A stretch of DNA of 64,000 bases from Tetrahymena thermophila SB210 (GCF_000189635.1 NW_002476512.1:1364001-1428000), one strand, 5' to 3'. Shown: positions 11,947-26,009, numbered from the stretch's first letter. Notes: generated by a model not told the origin, from the sequence alone. Program-made: numbers and translations.

Positions 11947-13593
11947 ATGCAAAGAATAGATTCATTCAAAGAACTTTACAATAATTAGCTCAATCCTAAT
12001 TAATATCATTCTTTGCTCAAGAATATATTTATGAACTGCCCCATTCATAAATATGAGCCTATATGCTACATTAATATAAGCCAAAAAAGTTACATTAATT
12101 AGGAAGGAGCACTTGATAGCAGTAGCATTAGGGAATAAGATGATTTTTAAAGTAGCGAGGAAAATGAAGATATTAAAGACATGTTTTTAAAAGAAGATGA
12201 GGATTAATCATATTTGAATACATCATAGAATCGATTTCTTTGTGCAGAATGCAACTTAACAAATGATATTGATAAAAAGAATTTACTTCCGCTTAGAAAA
12301 CTCATTTTTAATCAAGAGAGACTCTACAATAACTGGCCACCTTTAGATTAAGATTTAAATTAAAAGATTTATGAAATACTGAAATGTTCAAATGATCAAT
12401 AAAACTGCATGATCCAAATAGATATAATATGTTCCAATTTAATTGAATAGTTCACTTAATAAGTTAATTAGTTAAAAAAAGATCTTATGCGCATAGAAGG
12501 AGAAAAATATTAAATTTTAGCAGACTTACAGAAGATGTATGATGATATTTCAAATATAGACACATTCAGAGGACTTTTAACTTAATAACAATAATAGCAA
12601 ACAAATGCCTAAAGTTAACAAGCAACTTAAGAGTAAACTTCGCCTAGTAATTCTGCCACTAAAGAAGCATAGTCATTTGATATAGACCATCCTTTATTGA
12701 ACTTTGATAACCTTTTGACTGCTGTGAATCCATTCATGAATAAGTAAAACTCGTAGAACTCACAACAATAAAATGCAGAAGAATAGATAGCAAAAGAAGA
12801 GACTCAAGCAAATAAAAACTCAAATGCATCAATTAAGCAAACATAGTAAATTGACTATATTAGAAAGAAAATTGAAGAATTTCTAGAAGAAAAGTATGCA
12901 GAAAAGAGGGCTAATTCATAAAAACTAACAAAATTAGTCTAGTAGTTAAACAAATTCAAGCCTTTGGAGGAGAATTTGTAGGGAATCAAAGATTTTGGAA
13001 AAAAAATGCAATCTAAACTAAAGACTTTATAAAATCAAATAAAATTTAAGCTAAATCTCACCGATTTCTAAATCATAAAAAGCCAATTTAAGAATTCTAG
13101 TATGTTACATGTTGATCGCAACTACAAAAACTAAATTACTATTCATACAAATGGATAAATTTGGGGATAAGTTTATTCCGATTTTATTCTAGATAATCAC
13201 CTTACATACTAGTTTGTTTTCTAATTTAAACAAGAAGTTCAAAATTTTATAATCATCGGCTTGATACCTGATTCATAGAAAGATTCAACTTCATAAGGCT
13301 CAAGCTAAAACCATTTTGGAAAAATTTTTGGACAAGAAAATGTAACTTATTGTGGATCAAGTGTTAAAGGGAAGTCAACTTTATCCTTTTTGAAGAAAAA
13401 TGAGACCATAATGATGGAAGTATGTGTTGCCAAAAATCACCTTACTTTCAGCGACTATCCTAATCAAAATAATATTACAAAGCTGCACTCTGAATACAGT
13501 CTTTATTCTAATGGTAGATATCGTCTTTGTATCGAGTTTTATGATTTTGATGATGAAAATACAATCACTCTTATTGATGCAAAGTGTTATTGA
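11947..13593 (+). CDS. B-box-like zinc / coiled-coil protein with SPRY-like C-terminus
   Basis: A single-exon gene of 548 residues ending in TGA. Near the N-terminus CPIHKYEPICYIN and, after an acidic insert (about 50 residues, SSEENEDIKDMF), FLCAECNL supply Cys/His pairs in the order of a B-box zinc finger (C-x2-H ... C ... C-x2-C). A long helical region follows with Gln-rich linkers (QQQQQQTNAQSQQ) and coiled-coil stretches (YIRKKIEEFLEEKYAEKR; LQGIKDFGKKMQSKLKTLQ). The last 170 residues are beta-rich: Q-I-T-I-H-T-N-G-Q-I-W, FIIIGLIP, then SNGRYRLCIEFYDFDDENTI, resembling the SPRY/concanavalin-like domains that follow B-box coiled coils in ciliate paralogues. I infer a TRIM-like scaffold without a visible RING. 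The start is the first ATG of the frame, in AAAAATG. Confidence 0.75.
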
Positions 13594-14318
13594 AATAATT
13601 AATTATTATGCATTCAAACAAACAAACAAATAAATATTATCTGGTACAAAAAAATTATAACTAATTAACTCAAAAATAATAAAATTATTTTTTGTAAATC
13701 TTTATATAAATTGAATTTTTATTTTAATATATTATATATATTTATGTATAATTGCTTGTGTTGTATTGTTATTAAAATTAATTTTCTGATTTTATTAATT
13801 TTTTATTTGTTCAAAGATTTGAATAATTTAATATTCATTTTTTATTTGTAATAGAATATTTAATTTTTGAATAAAAAATAAATGTTTTAAATTTTCATTT
13901 TAATTGATTAATAATTTTCTTATTTTACCTAAGAAAAGCAGATGGATGGAGTTGGAGTGTTGCAGCATATATAATTAGAGCTTATATTTTAGATATTGAT
14001 TATTAAAAGTTGAAAGAGTAGTCTATATTAGTTAGTTGAAAACTATTAATTTATCGATGGCTATAAATCGAAATCTTTGAAAAAAAAATCTAAAATTTGT
14101 TAAAAATAATAAAGAAACTATAAGAATACATTCCTAAATTGACTAATTTACTTGAATTTTTTACAATTAAGATAGTTAACAAAATAATTAATTAATTTTT
14201 GCACTTAAATTAAAATAACAAAGATATTTATTTATTTACTTACATTATTCGTAGTTTATATATATTTGATCTTAGAGGTTTCGAAATATAACAAGCCTAT
14301 CTCAAAAAGCGTCCATAT
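13594..14318. other. Intergenic spacer
   Basis: AT-rich DNA between two plus-strand genes, with poly-T/poly-A runs typical of 3' and 5' untranslated sequence. A short GC-richer patch lies at 13938-13968. No RNA gene or ORF is recognised. Confidence 0.5.
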
Positions 14319-17300
14319 ATGAAGGCTAATCCTTCACATTCCCCTAAAAAGACTTTTTTTGCTAATAATTCTGACGAAATAAGACAGAAAACCTTAAAAT
14401 TGATTAAAAAGAAACTTTAAAACTATGATTTTTCTATAAAAAGAACCCAAGATGAAAGAATTAATGTAAATAAATTTGTTTACAAAGAATTTAAGAAAAT
14501 TAATGAAGCCATAAAAAATAAAGACAAATCCTAAGATTTGATCTTAAGGCGATAAGGCTGTTCTTGTTCACTTAACAATTAAAAGCATTGAATTAAATGA
14601 AAAAAAAAATATTTTAACTTTATTTTTTTAATCCTAATTTTTATTATTTATTTATGAAGGACTGCTTGTAAGTTATGCAATTAGATAGGGATAAAAGATT
14701 TAAAACTGAATAGATGATATTAGAAAATGCTACTAGAAACTTTCCCTTTTTCACCAAATTAATTAGAAAAGGCTATTAAAGACAGGTAATTGAATGCTAT
14801 AAAGTGATTACACCATTAAGTCTAAAAAAAGGAGACTGCGTGTTTTATTAGGGAGATATAGCTGATAATTTTTATATCCTCTTGAGAGGAAAAGTTACTG
14901 TTATAACTCATAAAGATTAGGAAACGATTGAGAAAGAGAGATAATAGCTGAGTTACGACGAGGCTACTCAAATATAAAATTATATCAGTCAATTATAATC
15001 TGAAAAAGATGAAATGAGAGCAGAAATATCTTCTTTAAAAAATAATCCACACAATCAATTTAATATTTCTCCATAGAGTGTAAAAGAAAGATAGTAAAAA
15101 ATGGAATTAAATAAGGTAAGGAGAAACAGTTTAAGCAGCATTGGAGAATCTAATACTCCTTTGAGTCAATCATTTTCAGAATATTCTCCAAAAAAGCAAC
15201 CAAATAAAATGAGTAAAATTTCAAGGTAGTAGACCAAAAGCAAATTTTAATCAAAGCAGGGATCTATTGTTTTAAACGAAAACGATAATGAAGAAGAATC
15301 ACCATAAAAAAGCAATGGGGAATCATACTCAAGATTTTCTTTCAAATTTTTATTTGAAAAGGCATAGGAAATTCTAAATGAATAAATTCAGAAAAGTAGC
15401 ACTCAATAAAAAACTGAAGAAATAAACTTATTCGGTTTAAATAGAAATAACAGTATAAATAATTATGATGACTCTCTTTCACCTGTTAGCAATGTTAGTT
15501 TGGACTCACCTGTCAAAATTGGCAGAAAGACAAGCTACTTTTTGGCAAATATAAATGATGAAAATAACCCAAAAAACTTAAAAGATATGGCTAAAAATTA
15601 AAAATTAATAGTTCCTGAGTTGCCAGCAAATCTTAAAATCGAAGATGTTGCACATCCTCAGAAATTATTTTAGAATGGAATTTATGTCTATAGCAATGCA
15701 AACATTATAAAAGAAGGGGAATCATTTGGTGAAGGTGGTTTAATTCTAAAAAGGTACATTTTTATGCTCTTTTTACTCTTCTTTCTTTTGATTATAAAAA
15801 TAAGTTTCTTCATTTAATTTTAAAAAGACCTCGTACTGCTACAGTAATATGTAACTAAGATTGCGATTTTGCTGTTATTTCAAGACAAGATTATGATTTG
15901 ATTTTGAAGGAAATTCAAAATAAAAAGATAAATAAAAAAATTTAAATGCTTGTAGAAAATATGGATAAAAACATTCCCTTTTAGACTGCTAGTAGATTTT
16001 GCTTTGCATTCTTCAAGATTTAGCTCTCTTACAATTAGCCTGCTTTCTAATAAGGAGAGAATCCTTCTTATGTATATTACTTGAAAAAAGGAGAAATAGA
16101 AATTATAAAAAATGAGAAAGTTTAAACCTCAAAAAAAGAAAGTGGTGAATTAAATTTATAAGACTAAGTAAATTAAATGAAAATGTTTGGGAATTCCAAA
16201 TTTAAAAATAGAACGGTAATTCAATTTTTAATTGTGATTGATTCATAAAATAATTAAATTTACTAATTTCAATATAGATTTCATCCATTTCAGATGGATA
16301 ATTTTTTGGTGAAGAAGATGTGATAGAAAACAAAAATGAAAGATCCTATACAGCTAGAGTAAGGTCCTCTTGTGCAACAATTTATAGAATCAAAGCATCT
16401 GTAAGAAATTTAATTTCCTTAAATATATATTGAATAAATTGTATGCATTTTTTAAAAAAGGAATTTAGATTTATATTAAGCTAAAGTGGGAGTGTGAAAG
16501 ATTTTTTTACAAATAGAATGATGTAAAGATAGGAGTGGAGAGCAAGCTAATAAAAAAAAGTAGATACAACTGTTTACTAATTAGAGTAACCTTAAAGAAA
16601 CTAAACAGAAAGTGTAAACAACTAAGATTCAAATTAAATAATGAGTGAAGTTGATGATATAGATAAAATTATTTAATTTTGTTAAGAGAAACAAATTATT
16701 TCCCCAAAAAAGTAAAGTGATGTAGAAACATTTTCATGTTATCTTGATTCTTAAGTAAAATCTGATACCTTTATCAGATAAAAAAATGGTCTAGATTCTT
16801 CTAATTCAAATAAAAACATTAAAAACAGTTATAAAATATAAGAGAATTCATAAACCTTAGCTTAAAAAAGAAATTAGTATCTCACCTCGAAAAGACCTTA
16901 ATCAGCTTGTGAAATATAGACAACATTAAATTTTATTATGACTGCAAATAAAAACAATAGGTAATATGTAAAAGAAAGAGGTAGTGAGCTATATTCTAAT
17001 GAAAATCCCATAGAATAAAATTTATTTTATGATGATTACAAAAAAAAAGTTAAACAGAGACTCGAAACCTTTTAAAATTCAAATCCAAAATAGCAAAAAA
17101 GATAATGTAAAAATATTTTTTTTTCAATTTTTTCTTTATTTTATTTTTTTTAATCAATAAAAATTGAAATAAGCTTTTATTAGAATTTTAGCATAATTCA
17201 AATTAAAATTTTTTTCAAAAAATGAAAGAAAGAGTAAATGCTTAAAGAATAAAAAATATTTAATTAATCAAAATAATTTTTTAAATATACTTAAAAGAAA

Positions 17301-19777
17301 ATTCAATACTACATAAATTAAATTTCTGAAAATAAAAAAATTAATCTTAAGAATTAAGAATAAAATAGCAAATAACTACTAATAATTTATCTAAAACTAA
17401 ATTTAAAATCTAAAAAACAACGAAAAAATCATTTAATTTACATTTTATAATGATAAATAATAAATAAAATTTTAAATTAATTTTCAATAAAGAAAGTGCC
17501 AGTCCATCTCATAGATAAAAAACTCAGTCACAGAGTGTGATTGCTAGTTTTAAATAGGATGAAACTCCCTCAGTAAAAAAAATAAATTTGAACAATTAAA
17601 GAAGATCGTTTCAAGAATATCATTCAAAGTAATATCCATAACAGACACCTAAAGCTATTTAATCTTTAGTTTCGATAAAGGAATTTAATGTAGATAATAA
17701 TATTTAAGAAGATGAAGATGAAACTGAAAATTTAAATAATTAAAAGGCTTAACCTTACACTACAACACTCACTAAAAATATGTCTGCTCCCTTGATAAAT
17801 CCTGAGCAAATAATATAAAATTTTAATTTAGTATCTGCTTAGCAACTTGATAAAGAGGGTTCACCTGCTTCTTCACCAAAAACTTCTCCTCGATAAAGAT
17901 TAAATGAAGAACAAAATATGAAGTTCAGTAAATTTTAAATCAATCTTCAATAATCGTTTAACCAACAACAAAATACACTTCATCAATCACACAGAAAATC
18001 AGAAACAGTTGTATCTAATATGGATATTTCTCCAAGAATTATTGTAAAAGATAAATTTAATTCAAACAGCTTAAGCAGTCTCAATTAAAATCCTTAAAAG
18101 ATAAATTTTTAGAAAAGGATTAAATTGCAAGAGCAATTGAGAAAATCAAACAGAATGTAAAGAAGTATTAATTTATAAAAGTTGATAAACATTTAGGAAG
18201 CTCTATTTAACACTTCCACTAATAATAAAAGCTAAATAAGCAATTTAAAGAGTTCGTTTGCATTTTATTTTCCAAACTTCTCAACTGTTTCATCAAATAC
18301 TTAATAGTAAAATAATTATATGAATAATGATAATATTGATGATAATTATAATAAAAACATCAATAACATTGTGGATGTAAAACCCAATTTTGATTAAACT
18401 AATATTCCTATCAAGTCAGCAAATTAGGTTAGCTTATAAAATTCTTCTAAGGGAAAATCTTAAAAAAACCAAGAAACACCGAAATCTAAAATCGAGTAGC
18501 TAATCAATTACTAAGTTCCTACAACTTTTTAGAATTTTAAATTAAAAAATCAAAATTTTCCTGGCAACAGATCAATTAAGTACAGTTCTATGCATTCTCA
18601 ATAAGGAGTTAATGAAAACTCTAATGGATTTTCTCCTAATTCAAAAAGCAATAACAATCATCCCTCAATAATAATTTAATCAAGTAATTTTCTTGTTGAG
18701 GAGAAAAGGTAATTAGCCTCAGCTTAGATTGATTTTATAAATAGATATAAGCAGTTTCAAACAGAAAAATCAAATTAAAGAGCAAAATCTGCTAATGTCT
18801 AAACTGAAAATAAATCAGTTAAAAGCCAACAAGATAGCTCTCAAACCGAGCAGATAAATTCAATGAATGTCCAACAAAGTTCTTTTAATAGCTCCCAATT
18901 TAGTGGGAAAATGGATAATAAATTTAATAAATTATAATTCAGACCAAAAACTGCAATGCAAAAGGTTTCAACTAAATACTAAAATTAAATTGAAATAAAC
19001 GTAAATCTAAAAGAAACACCAAAAGTAAATTAAAATGACTCAAATTTATTTTATATTTATATTTTACAAAAAAATTAGGTTAAGGGATAATAAAAACGCT
19101 AAACTATAATAAGTCAAATTAATATGTGTCCAGAGTTTTTAAGTGAATAATAACACAAAAACGAAAATTTTAGCACCATATTTACCTAGCACTAATAAGA
19201 TATAACAGAAACAATTTAATAATTTGAATAGGAAAAAGGCAAATAAAATAATTACTAAAAATAGATTTTACTTTATAAAAAATTTAAATAAAACTAAGCA
19301 TTTGAAAATGAATAAAAATCCTCTCATGATCTCAATAAAGAAGGCAAAAATAATTTTAGCATATTTTAGAATCCTTAGCTAAACTTAAAAGATAGTGAAG
19401 ATTAGCAATTCAAGTAGAAAATATAATTTACTTCTTCTTGCAGCTTATTTAAACATCAGGATGTTAAAAGTCCGAATATTATAAACATCGTATTTCCTTT
19501 AGGTGATAATACAAAAAAATAAAAAGCTACTTAACATAGGAAATAGAATTCTTTAAATATGCAGCAATATTAGAAACAATTATAACAATTTTACAAAATA
19601 GAAGATTCTCAACAAATAAAAATTGATGTTGGTCTGAGCAATAATCAAAAATAACAATAAATTAGACCTGCATCAGCAGTGGATAAAAACCTTTTAATGT
19701 ATAATTAATTATCTTAAAGAACACTTTTTAATAACAAATTCATGAAGAATAATTCTAACATGTAAAAAATTAACTGA
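14319..19777 (+). CDS. CNBD protein with very long Gln/Ser/Asn-rich tail (probably one gene)
   Basis: The N-terminal half is a CNBD protein: ENATRNFPFFTKL, then SLKKGDCVFYQGDIADNFYI and LLRGKVTVITHKDQE form a first cyclic-nucleotide-binding fold, and GESFGEGGLILKRPRTATV is a clear FGE...R-T-A-T-V phosphate-binding cassette. A second, degenerate fold follows (YYLKKGEIEIIKN ... DGQFFGEEDVIENKNERSY). Introns that keep the frame: about 14554-14664 (donor uncertain, GTT-type), 15754-15827, 16216-16277, 16401-16460 and 19025-19078. From about 16500 on, the protein is low-complexity Gln/Asn/Ser/Lys with no fold seen. I join the two halves through a 386-nt intron 17107-17492, which preserves the frame; the alternatives are a stop at 17225 and a second gene starting at ATG 17453. 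Conserved Gly-Glu and Arg in the first cassette make cAMP/cGMP binding plausible. Confidence 0.7.
17107..17492 (+). other. Probable long intron, or boundary between two genes
   Basis: Extremely AT-rich. The donor GTAAAA at 17107 follows an exon ending one base into a codon; the acceptor ATAAAG at 17491-17492 restores the same frame. If it is not spliced, translation stops at 17223-17225 and a second frame begins at 17453. Confidence 0.5.
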
Positions 19778-20704
19778 ATAAATACAAAATTATGTAATAA
19801 ATAACTTGATTTATATAATGTACAGAAAGTTAAATTATAAAAATAAAACTTTTAGAATTTTGCTTCTTTTATTTTTAAATTTCAGATTGAAAGAAATGAA
19901 TATTTCAAAAATTATTTTTGAAAAATCAGCTTTTTCCTGTTTATTATTTAAATATAAATCCTTTATTAACTTTATTTCTCTTTTTTAAATTTTTAAAAAT
20001 TTTCTGATAAATACTTATTTATTTTATTAATTATATTTAAATTAATTAATTTCAAGAGATAATTCTTAATACACATAAAAAATATAGATAAATCATCTAT
20101 TAATCTAAATAATATCTTTTCAAATTTCAAATTTTCCTTTTTGAATATTTTGTTTATTTTTTATGAAGGGAATTTATTTTTTAAACTTATCTTAAACTGT
20201 TCAAATACTAAAAAGTATACTCAAAAGAATTTAATTTAATTAATATAACATAACTTATGATATTTAAAAGTTGGTTATTTTTAATTAATATAACCTAATT
20301 AAAAAACTTATAACTACTGAGGTTAAAATAAAAAGTACAATTTAATTTATCCCTAAGGTTTTAAATTATGGTATCTAATTTAGGGTTACAATTTAACCCC
20401 TCAAATTCCTTAATATGTTTGATGGGTAGAATTTAAGATTAAAATCTAACTGGAATATAGAAGCTTGGCATTTATATTATTTAATAAAATATAATATAAA
20501 ACTAAAAATTTCAAATGATTTGATTGTTTTTTATTATTTATTAGCTATTTATTAACTTATAAAAATATGATATTTATAAATATAAAAAACAGTAAGAAAA
20601 TTTATCTATATTTTAGGTTAAAAAAAACTTTTCAAAATATTATAAAATAAATTCAATTATTCAAGCTTCTAATATTTATTCATCCTTTATTCGCTATTTT
20701 TTTA
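19778..20704. other. Intergenic spacer between convergent genes
   Basis: 3' flanks of the plus-strand CNBD gene and the minus-strand LRR gene. AT-rich, no gene seen. Single short matches to telomere-like motifs (TTAGGGTT, AACCCC near 20380-20400) are isolated and not repeats. Confidence 0.5.
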
Positions 20705-23700
20705 TCATTAGAAGTAATTTTTGAATACAACTAATCTTTTTGATTTAAGACACTAGCTTATTACTTTTAATTCTTATGATTCATTCATTTAGTTATAACT
20801 TTTATAATAAATTTGTGTAAATTTAAAAAAAATATTAAATAATAAGATTAATTAATAATAAAAGCAGAAGTTTAAAAAAAATAATCAGTTATATTAATAA
20901 AGAAAGAACATAAAAAAGCAATCACAATAAAAAGAAGAAAAAAAAAATCTTTATAGTTTTAAATTAGTTTTTATAATTAAAGATATCACAATCCAAAATA
21001 AATAAACCATTTTTACTAAAGGTCAAGTGTCAAATTTGAGAGATTAATGCAATTTGCTAAAGCAGAACCTAAACCTGATGCACCATTTGCACCAATATCA
21101 TTGCATCTTTTTAAATATCGAAGAAAAAATATATAATTAAATAGTTAATTAGAATGCAAAAATGAAGAAAAAATATAAAATAATAAGATTAATTAATAAT
21201 ATAAGCAAAATTTATAATATGATGATTTAAATTAACAAAGAAAGAAGAAAAAAAATAAGAAGAATAAAAAGAAAATAAAAAAATTTGTTCTTTAATTAGT
21301 TTTTATAATTAAAAATATCACAATCCAAAACAAATAAGCTGTTTTTACTAAAGGTCAAGTGCCAAATTTGAGAGATTAATGCAATTAGCTAAAGCAGAAC
21401 CTAAGCCTGATGCGCCTTCGTCACCGATTTAATTGCGACTTTTTAAATATTGAAAAAAAAAATATAATTAAATAGTAAATTAGAAGGAAAAAATGAAGAA
21501 AAAATATGAAGTAATAAGATTAATGAGTTAAATTAACAAAAAAAGAAGAAGAAAAAACAAGCACAATAAAAAGAAAAATGAGCTTTATTGTTTTAAATTA
21601 ATTTTTATAATTAAAAATATCACAATCAAAAACAAATAAACTGTTTTTACTCAAGGTTAAGGGTCAAATTTTAGAGATTAATGCAAATTGCTAAAGAAAA
21701 ACCTAAGCCTGTTACACCTTAGTCACCAATTGAATTGTTACTTTTTATATATAGAAGAAAATATATATAATTAATGGTTAATTAGAAGGAAAAAATGAAG
21801 AAATAATACAAAATAATAAGTTTAATTAATAATAAAGTTAAAAATATAAAATAAGATGATGAGTTAAATTAACAAACAAAGAAGAAGAAAAAAAAGTACG
21901 GTAGAATGAAAAAGAATAAAGAGCTTTGTTGCTTTAAATTAATTTTTATAATTAAAAATATCACAATCATAAACAAATAAACTGTTTTTTACCCAAAGTT
22001 TAGTGTTAAATTTGAGAGATTAATACAATTTGCTAAAGCAGAACCTAAGCTTAATACACCAATTGAACTAATTTAATTATCACTTTTTAAATATTGAAAA
22101 AAATATATGTAATTAAATATTAATTAGAAAGATAAAATGAAGAAATTATATGAAATATTAAGATTAATTAGTAATAAAATTAAAAGTCTTAAATAAGATG
22201 ATGAGTTAAATTAACAAAGAAACAAAAAAAAAATCAAGTATAATAAAAAGAAAAACAAAAATGAGCTTTGTTGTTTTAAATTAGTTTTTATAATTAAAAA
22301 TGTCATAATGCTAAATAAATAAATAAACTGTTTTTACTTAAGATCAAGTGCCAATTTTGAGAGATTAATGCAATTTGCTAAACCAGAACCTAAGCCTGAT
22401 GTACCTTCATCACCAATTTAATTACAACTTTTTAAAAATTAAATAAAAAATATTTAATTAAATAATTAATTAGAAGGAAAAAATGAAGAAAAAATATGAA
22501 ATAATAAGATTAATTAATAAAAAAATCAGCCTAATTAACAAAAAGAAGAACATAAAAAGTAAGTACAATAAAAAAAAAAAGAAAAAATAGCTTTGTTGTT
22601 TTAAATTAGTTTATTACAATCAAAAATAAATAAACTGTTTTTACTAAAGGTCAAGTGTAAAATTTGTGAAATTAATGCAATTAGCTAAAGCAGAACCTAA
22701 GCCTGATGCACCTGTTGCACCAATATTATTGTATCTTTTTAAATATTGATGTAAAAATAAATAATTAAATAGTTAATTAGTAGGTAAAAATGAAGAAAAA
22801 ATATAAAATAATAAGATTAATTAGTAATAAAAGCAAAAATTTAAAATAAAATGATGATTTAAATTACAAAGAAAGAAGAAAAAAAAGCAAGCAAAAGAAA
22901 AAGAAAAGAGAGCATTATTGTATTAAATTAGTTTCTATTGTTAAATGTATCACAATCGAAAACAAATAAACTGTTTTTACTAAAGGTTAAGTGCTAAATT
23001 TGAGAGATTAATGCAATTTGCTAAAGCAGAACCTAAGCCTGATGCACCTTCGTCTTAAATTTAATTGTGCCTTTTTAAGTATTGAAGAAAAAATATATGA
23101 TTAAATAGTTAATTAGAAGGAAAAAATATGAAATAATAAGATTAATTAATAATAAAAGGAAAATTTAAAAATAAAATGATGAGTTAAATTAACAAAGAAA
23201 AAAGAAAAAAAAGCAAGCAAAATAAAAAGAAAAAGAGTTTTGTTGTTTTAAATTATATTTAATAATTAAAAATATCACAATTCAAAACAAATAAACTGTT
23301 TTTACTAAAGGTTAAGTGTCAAATTTGAGAGATTAATGCAATTTACAAAAGCACTACCTAAGTCTGATGCACCCATTGAACAAATTTAATTACGTCTTTT
23401 TAAATATTGAAGAAATAATATTTAAATAAATAGTTAATCAGAAGGAAAAAATGAAGAAAAAAAATGATAATAAAAGCAAAGTTGAAAGTAAAAAGATGAG
23501 TCAAATTTGAATAAAAAGAAGAAAAAAAAGCAAGCACAATAAAAAGAAAAAGAAAAAAGAGCTTTATTGTTTTATATTAGATTTTATAATTAAAATTTCA
23601 CAATTCAAAAAAACTAAACTATTTTTACACAAGGTAAAGTGACAAATTTGAGAGATTAATGCATTTTGCTAAAGCTGAACCTAAGTTTAATGCACCTTGG

Positions 23701-25403
23701 TCACCAATTTAATTGTGTCTTTTTAAATATTGAAGTTAATTAGAAGGAAAAAATATTAAATAATAAGATTAATTAATAATAAGAAAAACAAAATAAAATA
23801 AAATGATAAGTTAAATTAACAAATAAAGAATAAAAAAAAGCAAGCACAATAAAAAGAAAAAGTAAAAAGAGTTTTATTGTTTTAAATTAGATTTTATAAT
23901 TAAAAATATCACAATTAAAAACAAATAAACTATTTTTACGCTAGCTAAAGCTCCAAATTTGAGAGATTTTTGCAATTTGTTAAAGCAGAACCTAAGTCTG
24001 ATGTACCTTCATCACCAAGTTAATTGTGTCTTTTTAAATATTGAAGAAATAATAAACAATTAAATAGTTAATTAGAAGGAAAAAATGAAGAAAACATTTA
24101 AAATAATAACGCTAATGAATAATAAAAGCAAAAGTTTAAAATAAAATGATGAGTTAAATTACAAAGAAAGAAGGGAAAAAAGCAGTCATAATGAAAAGAA
24201 AAAGAATAAAGAGCTTAATTGTTTTAAATTAATTTTAAAAATTAAAAATATCAGAATCAAATACATATAAAGTATTTTTACCCAAGGTTAAGTTTCAAAT
24301 TTGATAGATTAATACAATTTGCTAAAGCAGAACCTAAGCCTAATGCACCCATTGCACCAATTTAATTTTACCTTATTAAATATTGAAGAAAAAATATATA
24401 ATTAAATAGTTTATTAGGAGGAAAAAATGAAGAAATAAAATGAAATTATAACTTGAATTAATAATAAAATCAAAAGTTTAAAATAAGATGATGAGTTAAT
24501 TTATAAAGAATGAAAAAAAAGCAAGCACAATAAAAAGAAAAACAAAAAAGAGCTTTGTTGTTTTAAATTAGTTTTATAATTAAAAATATCACAATCCAAA
24601 ACAAATAAACTATTTTTACTAAAGGTCAAGTGTCAAATTTGAGAGATTAATGCAATTTGCTAAAGCAGAACCTAAGCTTGATGTACCTTCATCACCAATT
24701 TAATTACAACTTTTTAAATATTGAAGAAAAAATAAAGAGTTAAATAGTTAATTAGAAGAAAAATGAAGATAAAATATGAAAAAATAAGATTTATTAATAA
24801 TAAAACCAAAATTTAAAAATAAAATGATGAGTTAAATTAACAAAGAAAAAAGAAAAAAAAGCAAGCAAAATAAAAAGAAAAAAGAGCTTTGTTATTTTAA
24901 ATTAATTTTTATAATTAAAAATATCACAATTCAATTCAAAGCAAATAAATTGTTTTTACTAAAGGTCCAGTGTCAAATTTGAGAGATTAATGCAATTTGC
25001 TAAAGCAGAACCTAAGCCTAATGTACCTATTGCACTAATTTGGTTGTCGCTTTTTAAATATTGTAGAAAAAATATATAATTAAATAGTTAAAAAGAAGGA
25101 AAAAATGAAGAAAAAATAAATATGAAATAATAAGATTGATTATTAATTAATAATAAAAGCAGAAGTTGAAAATTAAATGACGAGTTAAATTAACAAATAA
25201 AGAATAAAAAAAAGCAAGCAAAATAACAAGAAAAACTAAAAAGAGTTTTATTGTTTTAAATTAGTTTTTATAATTTTAATTTATCATTATTTAAAACAAA
25301 TAAACTATTTTACCCAAGGTTAAGTGTCAAGTTTGAGAGATTAATACAATTTACTAAAGCAGAACCTAAGCCTGAAACATCTTCATCACCAATTTAATTG
25401 TCA
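20705..25403 (-). CDS. Leucine-rich-repeat protein, left arm of the palindrome (14 LRR exons + terminal exon)
   Basis: Ribonuclease-inhibitor-like LRR protein. Fourteen minus-strand exons, spaced about 305-355 bp, centre at about 25350, 24995, 24650, 24315, 23970, 23665, 23340, 23015, 22675, 22370, 22025, 21690, 21385 and 21060. Each is about 90 nt and encodes one 30-residue repeat of the form N-Q-I-G-D-E-G-A-S-G-L-G-S-A-L-A-N-C-I-N, then L-S-N-L-T-L-D-L. All fourteen are open, begin after (T)AAAAAG and end before GTAAAA, always in the same phase. A terminal exon encodes QCLKSKRLVVFKN and ends at TGA 20707-20705. I cannot find the 5' exon; the copy nearest the axis is degenerate. LRRs of this class form curved solenoids for protein binding. 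The partner and location are unknown; no signal peptide or membrane segment is seen. Confidence 0.8.
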
Positions 25404-25730
25404 CTTTTTAAATATATAAAAGAGCTTTATTGTTTTAAGTTAATTTTTATAATTAAAAATATTACACTCAAAAACATATAAACTGTTTTTATCAAGTGTA
25501 AATATTAATAGCAAAAATGAAGAAAAAATATATAATAATAAAAAATGAATAGTAAGTAAAGAATTGAAAATTGAAATTAAAATAAATTGGCTAAAAAATT
25601 TTTGTTTTAATAAAAATCAATAAATAATGATGAGAATATCTAATTTTACATTATCCTTAAAAATAATTGAAAGTTAAATATTCAAAAAATATTAATAATA
25701 ATAAAAATAATATTTTTAAATTAAATTTAC

Positions 25731-25794
25731 CTCAGATTAATATGGAGAACCTAATGAGATAAAAGTGAAGAGCTTAAAAACTTTTTTTATTAAT
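25731..25794 (+). repeat. Inverted block near palindrome axis (left copy)
   Basis: Contains AGTGAAGAGCTTAAAAAC followed by TTTTTTTATTAA. Its reverse complement is found at 26416-26479 with few differences. Comparison with intact repeats (GCATTAAGTT...) suggests it derives from a decayed LRR exon of the outward-reading gene. Confidence 0.8.
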
Positions 25795-26009
25795 TTATAT
25801 AAATTTAAAGGATATTAATAAAAAAATTAATAATTACTTTTTCTAATCTGTTGTAATATTTTAACTATTAAATCATTTATTTTTTTTCAAAAATATTGAT
25901 TAGCAATTTATGAAATTTAATTAATTAATTATTAATGGATAAAATGAACAAATAAAATATAATAATTAATTAATTATCAAATATTTATTTATAAATTTGC
26001 TTTTTGTGA

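Noticed and set aside
20370..20405. TTAGGG and AACCCC motifs, possible telomere relic
   Set aside because: Single isolated matches, no tandem array, and the ciliate repeat would be multiple G4T2 copies.
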